Source: JBGZFC01 sp964346495 | Lineage (GTDB): Bacteria > Bacteroidota > Bacteroidia > Bacteroidales > Dysgonomonadaceae | Direction: 5' to 3' | DNA: 23,573 nucleotides | Assembly: GCA_964346495.1 (NCBI GenBank) | Contig: CAYFUW010000027.1 | Span: forward strand, 1 to 23,573 | Shown here: positions 1 to 7,536 of the stretch, one piece after another | Position numbering within the stretch: the stretch's first letter is position 1 | How the letters are laid out: each line of letters starts with the position of its first letter | Program-made: the position numbers and the translations under genes | The notes under the pieces: generated by a model | What the model was told of the DNA's origin: nothing | Database searches by the model: none | The model's input: only the letters and a program-made list of their open reading frames with translations

Positions 1-33
1 TAAATATGCAATAAACAAGCAATATATATACAA

Positions 34-80
34 GTAGCCTTCTAAGCTGTGGGTCCTGGGTTCGAATCCCAGCCTGATCA
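34..80 (+). tRNA. 3' half of tRNA-Arg(TCT), 5' half missing
   Basis: The anticodon stem is 34-38 paired with 46-50 (two G-T wobbles), around a CTTCTAA loop whose anticodon TCT is at 41-43. A 5-nt variable region follows, then a perfect T arm (56-60 with 68-72, loop TTCGAAT), a 7-nt acceptor 3' strand CCTGATC (73-79) and discriminator A80. An intact gene would begin with GATCAGG and a D arm, but bases 1-33 are AT-rich with neither. No CCA is encoded. This is therefore a truncated tRNA. The part kept, from the anticodon stem to the 3' end, is the part integrative elements usually duplicate, so an attachment-site remnant is the likely reading. It should not be functional. Confidence 0.8.
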
Positions 81-95
81 CAACTGTAAAGTAAA

Positions 96-129
96 GCACT
101 TGTCAATAGTAATTGGCAAGTGCTTTTTT
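96..129 (+). terminator. Rho-independent terminator after the tRNA fragment
   Basis: A 9-bp stem (96-104 with 115-123, one G-T pair) with a 10-nt loop is followed by six T's at 124-129. It probably ended transcription of the original tRNA gene and was kept with its 3' half. Confidence 0.75.
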
Positions 130-212
130 AATTTAGAAGCATAGTGCAACTAAATAAAATCTATACAATGAAAAAATAGTTCGATTACTTTTTATTATTT
201 GCGAAATATCCT

Positions 213-220
213 TACTTTTG
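213..220 (+). promoter_or_regulatory. Bacteroidota -7 element for pckA
   Basis: TACTTTTG matches the phylum -7 consensus TAnnTTTG. No good TTTG lies about 20 nt upstream (only a T-run near 189-193). Transcription would start near 227, giving an A-rich leader of about 70 nt before the ATG at 296. Confidence 0.55.
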
Positions 221-295
221 TAATTCTGCTATATAACAATATAGTATAGAACAATAGAAAACAATTAACATCTTAACAAATAAATATCTATCCTT

Positions 296-1915
296 ATGAC
301 AAAATTAGATAAAAACACTTTGCAGAAGTATGGTATTTCGGATGTAATCGAAATCATACACAACCCTTCATACGAACAACTATTTGAAGAAGAGACAAAA
401 TCCGAATTAGAGGGATTTGAGACGGGACAAGTTTCAGAGCTTGGAGCGGTAAACGTAATGACAGGTATCTATACCGGTCGTTCTCCCAAGGATAAGTTTT
501 TTGTAATGGACGACGTTTCAAAAGATACTATCTGGTGGACTTCCGACGAATACAAAAACGACAACAAGCCTTTGTCGCAGGAGAGTTGGAAAGAGCTAAA
601 AAAAATGGCTGTAAAGCAACTTTCAAATAAAAGGCTGTATGTAGTTGACGCGTTTTGCGGCACCAATAAGAACTCCCGAATGAAAGTGAGATTTATTATG
701 GAAGTTGCATGGCAGGCTCACTTTATTAAAAACATGTTTATCCGTCCAACCGAAGAGGAATTAAAGAATTTTGGCGAACCCGATTTTGTATGCTTCAACG
801 CTTCAAAAGCTAGAGTAGAAAACTATAAAGAACTGGGATTAAACTCCGAAACAGCAACTGTTTTTAATCTTGCCGACAGAGAACAGGTTATCCTCAACAC
901 ATGGTATGGAGGTGAAATGAAGAAAGGTATGTTCTCTTTAATGAACTACTATCTGCCGCTAAAAGGTATGGCTTCGATGCACTGCTCTGCCAATACCGAC
1001 ATGAATGGTGAGAACACCGCAATCTTTTTTGGACTTTCGGGAACAGGGAAAACAACTCTCTCAACAGATCCGAAACGATTACTTATTGGTGATGACGAGC
1101 ATGGATGGGACGATGAAGGAATTTTCAATTTCGAAGGAGGCTGTTATGCCAAAGTTATCAACCTAAGCAAAGAGGCTGAACCCGATATTTACAACGCCAT
1201 CAAAAGAGATGCACTGTTAGAGAACGTTACTCTTGACAAAGAGGGAAAAATAGATTTTGCCGATAAATCTGTTACGGAAAACACCCGTGTTTCCTATCCC
1301 ATCTATCATATAGAGAATATTGTAAAACCAAAATCAAAAGGACCGGCAGCTAATCAGGTTATTTTCCTATCAGCCGATGCTTTTGGAGTATTACCTCCGG
1401 TATCTATACTTACTCCCGAGCAGACCAAATACTATTTCCTTTCAGGTTTTACAGCGAAGCTTGCAGGTACCGAGCGAGGAATTACCGAACCTACTCCTAC
1501 ATTCTCAGCCTGCTTTGGTGAGGCATTTTTATCGTTGCATCCAACTAAATATGCAGAAGAATTAGTAAAAAGAATGGAAAAATCAGGAGCAAGAGCTTAT
1601 TTGGTTAACACAGGATGGAACGGAACAGGCAAACGTATTTCTATAAAAGATACACGCGGAATCATCGATGCTATTTTGGATGGCTCTATTGATAAAGCTG
1701 AAACCAAAAAAATTCCATACTTCGGACTTGAAGTTCCAACAGAACTACCCGGAGTAGATACTAATATTCTTGACCCACGCGACACTTATGCCAATGCTAA
1801 GGAGTGGGACGAAAAAGCAAAAGATCTTGCCGGAAGATTTATTAAAAACTTCAATAAGTTTACTACAAACGAGGCAGGTAAAGCATTAATACCCGCAGGT
1901 CCAACGTTAGAATAA
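296..1915 (+). CDS. pckA: Phosphoenolpyruvate carboxykinase (ATP)
   Basis: This enzyme interconverts oxaloacetate plus ATP with PEP, CO2 and ADP in the cytosol. In anaerobic Bacteroidota it often runs toward carboxylation, feeding the succinate/propionate branch; that direction is inferred from the group. The 539-aa length is normal for the ATP-dependent family. The P-loop (kinase-1a) GLSGTGKTT is at residues 246-254, followed by the kinase-2 metal-binding segment LIGDDEHGW at 263-271. The N-terminal GIYTGRSPKDKF at 57-68 is the family's substrate-binding arginine region. The ATG at 296 is preceded by an A-rich leader typical of the phylum. The gene is monocistronic, with its own promoter and a strong downstream hairpin. 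It converges on rny. Confidence 0.97.
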   Translation: MTKLDKNTLQKYGISDVIEIIHNPSYEQLFEEETKSELEGFETGQVSELGAVNVMTGIYTGRSPKDKFFVMDDVSKDTIWWTSDEYKNDNKPLSQESWKELKKMAVKQLSNKRLYVVDAFCGTNKNSRMKVRFIMEVAWQAHFIKNMFIRPTEEELKNFGEPDFVCFNASKARVENYKELGLNSETATVFNLADREQVILNTWYGGEMKKGMFSLMNYYLPLKGMASMHCSANTDMNGENTAIFFGLSGTGKTTLSTDPKRLLIGDDEHGWDDEGIFNFEGGCYAKVINLSKEAEPDIYNAIKRDALLENVTLDKEGKIDFADKSVTENTRVSYPIYHIENIVKPKSKGPAANQVIFLSADAFGVLPPVSILTPEQTKYYFLSGFTAKLAGTERGITEPTPTFSACFGEAFLSLHPTKYAEELVKRMEKSGARAYLVNTGWNGTGKRISIKDTRGIIDAILDGSIDKAETKKIPYFGLEVPTELPGVDTNILDPRDTYANAKEWDEKAKDLAGRFIKNFNKFTTNEAGKALIPAGPTLE

Positions 1916-1949
1916 AGCACAGCAGCTTTATAAACTAAATAATTATATT

Positions 1950-1991
1950 ATCCACTTATTTGAGAGTTTTTTCAAATAAGTGGATTTTTTT
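1950..1991 (+). terminator. pckA terminator
   Basis: A perfect 14-bp stem (1950-1963 with 1972-1985) with an 8-nt loop is followed by a T-run through 1991. The T-run lies on the plus-strand side, so it serves pckA. Confidence 0.9.
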
Positions 1992-2005
1992 AACCAGTTC
2001 TAAAT

Positions 2006-2043
2006 AAAATCCGCAACAAGCTTATAATCTTGTTGCGGATTTT
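2006..2043 (-). terminator. rny terminator, probably bidirectional
   Basis: A perfect 15-bp stem (2006-2020 with 2029-2043) with an 8-nt loop is flanked by T-rich sequence on both strands. It lies 38 bp past the rny stop and can back up the pckA terminator. A further 7-bp hairpin (2059-2065 with 2071-2077) sits just after the rny stop codon. Confidence 0.75.
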
Positions 2044-2081
2044 ATTTTTATTTATCTGTTGTGTTTAAGCAACACAATCAA

Positions 2082-3611
2082 TTATTTCGCATAACTAACC
2101 GATCTGGTCTCACGGATTACTGTAATCTTCACTTGACCCGGATAAGTCATATCTGTTTGAATTTTCTTAGCTATATCCATTGATAATTTTTCTGCCTCCT
2201 GGTCATCAATCTTATCAGCACCAACAATAACACGAAGTTCACGACCTGCTTGAATAGCATATGTCTTAATAACTCCGGGATACGACAGTGCAAGGTTTTC
2301 CAAATCGTTCAATCGTTTCAAATAAGCTTCCACAATTTCGTGTCTTGCTCCCGGGCGTGCTCCCGATATAGCATCACACACTTGCACGATAGGTGCCAAC
2401 AGTGTAGTCATCTCTACTTCATCGTGGTGAGAACCAATTGCATTACAAATATCTGGTTTTTCCTTATATTTTTCGGCAAGCTTCATTCCTAAAATTGCGT
2501 GTGGTAGCTCAGGCTCATCATCTGGTACCTTGCCAATATCGTGCAAAAGTCCGGCACGTTTTGCTCTTTTTGGATTCAGACCAAGTTCCGATGCCATAAT
2601 TGCACAAAGATTAGCTGTTTCACGCGAGTGTTGCAACAAGTTTTGTCCGTATGAAGAGCGATATTTCATCTTACCTACCATACGAATCAATTCCGGGTGA
2701 AGTCCGTGAATACCCAAGTCGATAACAGTACGTTTTCCGGTTTCGACAATTTCTTCCTCAACCTGTTTTTTAACTTTCGAAACCACCTCTTCAATTCGAG
2801 CCGGGTGGATTCGTCCGTCAGCTACAAGTTGATGCAACGACAAGCGTGCAATCTCTCTGCGAACAGGGTCAAAAGCCGAAAGAATAATTGCTTCGGGCGT
2901 ATCGTCAACAACAATTTCTACTCCGGTTGCTGCTTCCAAAGCCCTGATATTTCGACCTTCTCTTCCGATAATTCGTCCTTTAACTTCGTCAGAATCTATA
3001 TGGAATACGGTAATTGCATTCTCGATAGCTGTTTCGGTTGCTACTCGTTGAATAGAGTTTATAACAATTCGTTTCGCCTCTTTATTAGCCGTCAGCTTAG
3101 CCTCTTCCATAATGTCGCTAATATAAGATTGGGCGTGAGTTTGTACTTCCTCTTTAAGAGATTCCACCAAACGGTCTTTCGCCTCTTCTGCCGAAAGTCC
3201 CGAAATTGATTCTAACTTCTCAACTTGTTGTCTATGAATACGGTTTAATTCTTGATTTCTCTTCTCAAACATCTCTTGTTGAGTACCAAGATTAGTTCTT
3301 ATCTCTTCAATTTCTGTGTTCTTTTTATTCAGCTCTTCTTGTCTTTGATTAAGCGTCATTTCACGCTGTTTCAATCTATTCTCAGTATTTTGAATTTTAG
3401 AAGTGCGAATATTTGCCTGTTTTTCTGCTTCAGCTTTCATGGAAAGAGTCTCCTCTTTTGCCTCGAGAAGTTTCTTTTTCTTGATTACTTCAGCATCTTT
3501 TTCGGCATCACTCAACATTTTATGAACACGAGAGTTTGTCATTTTCATAATTACATACCATGTAACTACTGTTCCGACAATCAGTCCGATAATTGTGAAT
3601 AATATTTGCAT
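2082..3611 (-). CDS. rny: Ribonuclease Y
   Basis: This is a membrane-anchored endoribonuclease that starts bulk mRNA decay. The 509-aa protein has the full family layout. One transmembrane segment spans about residues 3-22. A long Lys/Glu-rich coiled coil covers about 28-200. A KH RNA-binding domain carries GRIIGREGRNIRALEAATG at 212-230. The HD domain has His328 (in QHSRE), His357-Asp358 (in LLHDIGK) and Asp412. The start is an ATG directly before the membrane anchor. It is the last gene of a leftward run after the coiled-coil gene and zapA, with a 162-bp structured spacer before it. I see no TAnnTTTG promoter in that spacer, so it may depend on upstream transcription. Confidence 0.96.
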   Translation of the reverse strand: MQILFTIIGLIVGTVVTWYVIMKMTNSRVHKMLSDAEKDAEVIKKKKLLEAKEETLSMKAEAEKQANIRTSKIQNTENRLKQREMTLNQRQEELNKKNTEIEEIRTNLGTQQEMFEKRNQELNRIHRQQVEKLESISGLSAEEAKDRLVESLKEEVQTHAQSYISDIMEEAKLTANKEAKRIVINSIQRVATETAIENAITVFHIDSDEVKGRIIGREGRNIRALEAATGVEIVVDDTPEAIILSAFDPVRREIARLSLHQLVADGRIHPARIEEVVSKVKKQVEEEIVETGKRTVIDLGIHGLHPELIRMVGKMKYRSSYGQNLLQHSRETANLCAIMASELGLNPKRAKRAGLLHDIGKVPDDEPELPHAILGMKLAEKYKEKPDICNAIGSHHDEVEMTTLLAPIVQVCDAISGARPGARHEIVEAYLKRLNDLENLALSYPGVIKTYAIQAGRELRVIVGADKIDDQEAEKLSMDIAKKIQTDMTYPGQVKITVIRETRSVSYAK

Positions 3612-3695
3612 ATAACTTTTTTGATTATAATAAATTAAAGCTTTTACTAATATACCCGCAAAAGCACTGGGTTTTATTCATTTTGTTTAGTGCAT

Positions 3696-3752
3696 AAAAA
3701 AAGCACGCTAATTCATATTACGATTTTACCCGAATATGAAAAAGGTGCGTAC
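3696..3752 (-). ncRNA. Structured zapA-rny spacer: two-stage stem-loop with U7 tail
   Basis: Read on the minus strand, GTACGC (3752-3747) pairs with GCGTGC (3708-3703; 6 bp with one G-T), enclosing a perfect 8-bp helix (3740-3733 with 3719-3712) with a 13-nt loop. Seven T's follow directly (3702-3696). A second, weaker hairpin (3693-3689 with 3668-3664) ends in four T's. The structure could terminate zapA transcription, set the zapA:rny ratio, or form the 3' end of a small RNA. In gammaproteobacteria the 6S RNA gene lies downstream of zapA, but I cannot recognise 6S here. Confidence 0.4.
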
Positions 3753-3773
3753 AAACAACTGATGCCAGAAAAA

Positions 3774-4076
3774 TTACTTTTTCAAGTATGCATCCAACTC
3801 ACTTATAATCAAATTAATTTTATCTTCGTAAGGCTTTATATTATTTGACTCCCCTAACGAAAAATTTTCAACCAATACCTGAAGAGCAGCCATTATAGCA
3901 TAATCTTTTGTGGCAAGACCGGTGCCCTCTCCTCCGAAAGTCGCCCTATATTGGTTTATCATATTATTTAATCTTTTAGCAGCACTCCTGAATGCCTCCT
4001 CATCTTTCCTGTTTATCGTTATAGGATATTGAGAGCCGCTAATAAGTAGTGTTAATGTCATTTCATCGTTGATCAT
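3774..4076 (-). CDS. zapA: Cell division protein ZapA
   Basis: ZapA is a small FtsZ-ring-associated protein that bundles FtsZ protofilaments. At 100 aa it has the expected size. The N-terminal globular part begins with a beta-strand motif around TLLISGSQYPI, followed by the helical stretch EEAFRSAAKRLNNMINQYRATF that typifies the family. The C-terminal half is a long amphipathic helix, as needed for antiparallel tetramers. An internal ATG at residue 5 is an alternative start. It lies 20 bp after the coiled-coil gene in the same direction, so the two are almost surely cotranscribed. This order followed by rny recurs in the phylum, to my knowledge. Confidence 0.85.
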   Translation of the reverse strand: MINDEMTLTLLISGSQYPITINRKDEEAFRSAAKRLNNMINQYRATFGGEGTGLATKDYAIMAALQVLVENFSLGESNNIKPYEDKINLIISELDAYLKK

Positions 4077-4096
4077 AATAGTATATATTTTTTAAA

Positions 4097-4390
4097 TTAA
4101 CTATTCAACAAATCTATACATTTGTCAACTTTACGCACCAACGTCGATAGCTTAACTTTCGCTGCATCAACATCTACCGTTGCAGCAGTGATGGTTCTCG
4201 CCACCTTCAAGCTATCGTATTTTGTTCTCAACGCACTGAGTTCTGCTGTCAATTCACGTAGTTTCAAGTCCTTAGATTCTACTTCAGACTTTAACCCTTC
4301 ATTCTCTTCTTTCAAGGAATCGCACAAATACATTAATTGCTTTACACGAACTTCCAGGTCTATTAACAGATTGTTTTTTTCTTCAGCCAT
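4097..4390 (-). CDS. Small coiled-coil protein encoded next to ZapA
   Basis: The protein is 97 aa when started at the ATG 4390-4388 (MAEEKNNLLID). A longer reading from a TTG at 4411 is rejected because that codon lies inside the -7 promoter element 4409-4416. Residues of about 8-65 form a heptad-rich coiled coil (LEVRVKQLMYLCDSLKEENEGLKSEV), and the tail LSTLVRKVDKCIDLLNS is helical. No enzymatic motif is visible. Position 20 bp before zapA, small size and coiled-coil character make it ZapB-like in context, a possible ZapA partner at the division ring. That is inference, since coiled coils resemble one another without homology. It has its own strong promoter and leads the zapA-rny group. Confidence 0.75.
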   Translation of the reverse strand: MAEEKNNLLIDLEVRVKQLMYLCDSLKEENEGLKSEVESKDLKLRELTAELSALRTKYDSLKVARTITAATVDVDAAKVKLSTLVRKVDKCIDLLNS

Positions 4391-4408
4391 AAGGGAACAA
4401 AAATCATG

Positions 4409-4439
4409 CAAATATAACTATAGATAACGTTTTACACAA
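4409..4439 (-). promoter_or_regulatory. Promoter of the coiled-coil/zapA/(rny) transcript
   Basis: On the minus strand, TTG (4439-4437) and TATATTTG (4416-4409) are 20 nt apart, an ideal Bacteroidota -33/-7 pair. Transcription would start near 4402, about 12 nt before the ATG at 4390. Confidence 0.75.
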
Positions 4440-4544
4440 GTTTTTTTATCTTTATTTTGCTTTCTTTTATTGCACAAAAGACTTTTGTAGAAAGTTTCCT
4501 GTATTTTCAATTTCAAAAAACATGTAATATGCAAAAGCCAATCA

Positions 4545-4575
4545 TTGTAAATTTCATAAAAATAGAGTATATTTG
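4545..4575 (+). promoter_or_regulatory. Promoter of alaS
   Basis: TTG (4545-4547) and TATATTTG (4568-4575) are separated by 20 nt, matching the Bacteroidota -33/-7 consensus. The predicted start near 4582 gives a leader of about 59 nt. It is divergent from the coiled-coil/zapA promoter. Confidence 0.75.
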
Positions 4576-4640
4576 CGCTTTTTAAATTACAAGGATTTTC
4601 CACATATAAAGTCCTTTAAAATATATAACTAGATACAAAA

Positions 4641-7250
4641 ATGACATCACAAGAAATACGCCAATCATTTAAAGATTTCTTCGCATCGAAAGATCACAAA
4701 ATTGTTCCGTCGGCACCAATGGTTATCAAAGATGACCCTACGCTCATGTTTACCAATGCCGGGATGAATCAATTTAAAAATATAATTTTAGGTAACGACC
4801 CGATAGAATTTCCTCGTATTGCCGACTCGCAAAAATGTCTTCGAGTAAGTGGTAAACACAACGACCTTGAAGAGGTTGGACACGATACTTACCACCACAC
4901 CATGTTCGAGATGTTGGGTAACTGGTCGTTTGGCGACTATTTCAAAAAAGAGGCAATCGCCTGGGCATGGGAATACCTGGTAGATGTTCTAAAACTAGAT
5001 ACTAACAGATTGTATGCGACTGTTTTTGAAGGATGTCCCGAAGAGGGCTTAAGTCGTGATGACGAGGCTGCCGGTTATTGGGAAAAATATTTGCCTAAAG
5101 AGAGAATAATAAACGGAAATAAAAAGGATAATTTCTGGGAAATGGGCGATACCGGTCCTTGCGGTCCATGCTCCGAAATACACATCGACCTTCGCTCCGA
5201 TAGCGAAAGAGAAAAGATTAGCGGTCTGGAACTAGTTAATAAAGACCATCCACAGGTAGTAGAAATATGGAACCTTGTTTTCATGCAATATAACAGAAAA
5301 TCAGATGGTTCTTTAGAGTCTCTACCTGCCAAGGTTATCGACACCGGAATGGGATTTGAGCGTCTTTGCATGGCTGTTCAAGGCAAATTATCGAATTACG
5401 ATACAGATATTTTTCAGCCGTTAATCAAAAAAATCGGAGAGATTACAGATACAAAATATGGCGAAGACGAGAAAAAGGACATAGCTATGCGCGTTATTGC
5501 CGACCACGTTCGTACAATCGCTTTCTCCATCACCGATGGTCAATTGCCATCGAATGCAAAAGCTGGATACGTGATAAGACGCATTTTGAGACGTGCCGTT
5601 CGCTACGGTTACACTTTCCTGAATATGCACGAAGCTTTTATGTATCGTCTTATCCCGTCGCTTATCGAAGTTATGGGCGATGCTTATCCCGAACTGATAG
5701 CACAACAAACTCTTATCGAAAAAGTGATAAAAGAGGAAGAGGAGTCTTTCTTAAGAACTTTGGAAACAGGCATAAAGCTTTTAGAAAGAAATATGCCTAA
5801 AGAGAAAGGTGGCGTTCTTAGTGGCGAAGTTGCTTTTCAACTATACGACACTTTCGGTTTCCCGCTCGATTTGACAGAGCTTATTTTGCGTGAACACGAG
5901 ATGAGTGTTGATACTGCAGGTTTTGAAACCGAGATGGAAAAACAGAAACAACGTGCAAGAAACGCTGCAAGCATAGAGACAGAAGATTGGGTAACAGTAC
6001 AAAACGGCGAACCTGTGTTTGTAGGATATGATGAATCTGAAACTACGACTCGAATTTTGCGTTACAGAAAAGTTCGTCAAAAAAATAAAGAGTTTTATCA
6101 ACTTGTGTTATCTCGCTCGCCATTCTATGCCGAAATGGGTGGACAAGTAGGAGACAGTGGCTGGTTAATAGATCAAAACAATGAGAAAATTGATATTTTC
6201 GACACCAAACGCGAAAACAACCTGGCAGTGCATCTTACAAACAAATTACCAAAAGATGTAAATGCTGATTTTACTGCAAAAATTAACAAGGAGAAACGTA
6301 CCGCTGCTGAATGCAATCACACAGCAACACACCTTATGCACGAAGCGTTGAGAGAGGTGCTTGGATCGCATGTTGAGCAAAAAGGCTCTTACGTATCGCC
6401 CGAAGTTTTACGTTTCGACTTCTCTCACTTCCAAAAAGTAACCGATGAAGAGATAAGAAAAGTAGAGAAACTTGTTACCGAAAAAATCAGAGCCAATCTC
6501 CCGATTGTTGAAAATAGAAATTGCTCACTTGAAGAGGCTCAAGCAGAAGGTGCAATTGCTCTTTTTGGCGAAAAATATGGAAGTAGTGTTCGCACAATTC
6601 GCTTTGGTTCATCGATAGAACTTTGTGGAGGTACACATATTTCCGACACCGGAAAAATAGGAACTTTCCGCATCATTAGTGAAGGTGCTATTGCAGCCGG
6701 AATACGCCGTGTAGAGGCTGTTACAGCTTCTGTTGCAGAGGATTATCTGTATGCTCAGGAAGATATAATACGCTCTCTTCGCGAACTTATGCACAACACT
6801 CCCGACTTGATGGGAACAGTGAAAAGAGCTATTGAAGAGAATGCCGAGCTGAAAAAACAAGTTGAAACATTCATCAAAGAGAAAAGCCAAAACGTTGTTG
6901 GTGACCTTTTGAAACATGGTAAAAAGATTGATGGTATTACTTTCTACATCCTGAAAAGCGATTTTCCGCATAGCCATATAAAAGATGTTGCTTTTGGCAT
7001 TCGTAACCAAATGAAAGAAAAATCTGCTTTTGTTGCAGGTATAACAGAAAACGGAAAGCCACAATTATTAGTTACTATTACCGACGATTTGGTGGAACAA
7101 GGTTTTGATGCAGGCAAGATTGTTCGTGAAGCTGCTAAAAATATTCAGGGCGGAGGAGGAGGACAAAAACATTATGCATCCGCCGGAGGCAAGAATTCTG
7201 AAGGAATAAATGCTGCTGTAGATGCAATAGTAGCGGCTTTTAAGAGATAA
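4641..7250 (+). CDS. alaS: Alanyl-tRNA synthetase
   Basis: The enzyme charges tRNA-Ala and clears mischarged Ser/Gly-tRNA-Ala. At 869 aa it is full length. The N-terminal class II catalytic domain opens with the family's typical TSQEIRQSFKDFFASKDH, with MFTNAGMNQFK at about residues 36-46. The editing domain contains the zinc-binding HxxxH (NHTATHLMH, about residues 559-567) and CGGTHISDTG (from about residue 662). The C-terminal C-Ala domain ends with the glycine-rich GGGGGQKHYASAGG near 837-850. All hallmark motifs are present, with no frameshift. It is transcribed from its own promoter and followed by a spacer of dispersed repeats. Confidence 0.98.
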   Translation: MTSQEIRQSFKDFFASKDHKIVPSAPMVIKDDPTLMFTNAGMNQFKNIILGNDPIEFPRIADSQKCLRVSGKHNDLEEVGHDTYHHTMFEMLGNWSFGDYFKKEAIAWAWEYLVDVLKLDTNRLYATVFEGCPEEGLSRDDEAAGYWEKYLPKERIINGNKKDNFWEMGDTGPCGPCSEIHIDLRSDSEREKISGLELVNKDHPQVVEIWNLVFMQYNRKSDGSLESLPAKVIDTGMGFERLCMAVQGKLSNYDTDIFQPLIKKIGEITDTKYGEDEKKDIAMRVIADHVRTIAFSITDGQLPSNAKAGYVIRRILRRAVRYGYTFLNMHEAFMYRLIPSLIEVMGDAYPELIAQQTLIEKVIKEEEESFLRTLETGIKLLERNMPKEKGGVLSGEVAFQLYDTFGFPLDLTELILREHEMSVDTAGFETEMEKQKQRARNAASIETEDWVTVQNGEPVFVGYDESETTTRILRYRKVRQKNKEFYQLVLSRSPFYAEMGGQVGDSGWLIDQNNEKIDIFDTKRENNLAVHLTNKLPKDVNADFTAKINKEKRTAAECNHTATHLMHEALREVLGSHVEQKGSYVSPEVLRFDFSHFQKVTDEEIRKVEKLVTEKIRANLPIVENRNCSLEEAQAEGAIALFGEKYGSSVRTIRFGSSIELCGGTHISDTGKIGTFRIISEGAIAAGIRRVEAVTASVAEDYLYAQEDIIRSLRELMHNTPDLMGTVKRAIEENAELKKQVETFIKEKSQNVVGDLLKHGKKIDGITFYILKSDFPHSHIKDVAFGIRNQMKEKSAFVAGITENGKPQLLVTITDDLVEQGFDAGKIVREAAKNIQGGGGGQKHYASAGGKNSEGINAAVDAIVAAFKR

Positions 7251-7282
7251 AATCAATTCATGATTATTATTACCGATAAATC

Positions 7283-7343
7283 GTAGAGACGAGGCCCCGA
7301 TAGGTCGGGATTTCCGCTCTGCTTCAACATGCCGCGTCTCTAC
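7283..7343. repeat. 61-bp palindromic repeat, full-length copy A
   Basis: Outer arms GTAGAGACG (7283-7291) and CGTCTCTAC (7335-7343) are perfect inverted repeats. The stem extends by GGC/GCC after one mismatch. Inside lies a smaller hairpin CCCGA...TCGGG followed by TTTCCGC and CAACATGC. Copy B at 17230-17290 has the same length and order, and a shortened copy lies at 14859-14886. This is a REP-like intergenic element. Confidence 0.8.
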
Positions 7344-7389
7344 TTTCTTATGGGTTATTATTGATTGATAGTCAAAAGTAATGCTATTT

Positions 7390-7404
7390 TCCGCATTGTA
7401 CATA
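7390..7404 (+). repeat. 15-bp dispersed module, copy 1
   Basis: TCCGCATTGTACATA differs at one base from 14941-14955 (TCCGCATTGTGCATA). In both spacers it lies near the GTAGAGACG palindrome and the 24-bp palindrome. The rest of 7405-7468 holds short CTTAGCG repeats (near 7427 and 7447) and no gene. Confidence 0.5.
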
Positions 7405-7468
7405 AAACAACATTTGCTTTGCAAACTTAGCGAAAAAATTGACGTTCTTAGCGTGAAACAAAAAATAA

Positions 7469-7492
7469 GTCGGGATTGCAAATCCCTCCGAC
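7469..7492 (-). repeat. 24-bp palindromic repeat (GGGATTTGCAATCCC core), copy 1
   Basis: Read on the minus strand, it runs from GTCGG through the core GGGATTTGCAATCCC to CGAC. It matches 20892-20915 at 23 of 24 positions and 14889-14912 at 22 of 24, in opposite orientation. It lies 44 bp past the stop codon of the leftward glycosyltransferase gene and could act as its 3' hairpin. Confidence 0.75.
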
Positions 7493-7536
7493 GAGACTCA
7501 TACTTCGGTCATCCGACATCGGTCTCCTGACATTTT

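Noticed and set aside
2697..3602. Plus-strand reading frames opposite rny (170 and 116 aa)
   Set aside because: They are antisense shadows of rny with Phe/Ser/Asn-rich composition and no promoter or family features.
3612..3773. Firm 6S RNA call after zapA
   Set aside because: No closing stem with a central open bubble of the 6S type could be drawn, and position alone is not enough.
7251..7536. Insertion sequence between alaS and the glycosyltransferase
   Set aside because: No transposase frame or target-site duplication is visible; only short palindromic modules are present.
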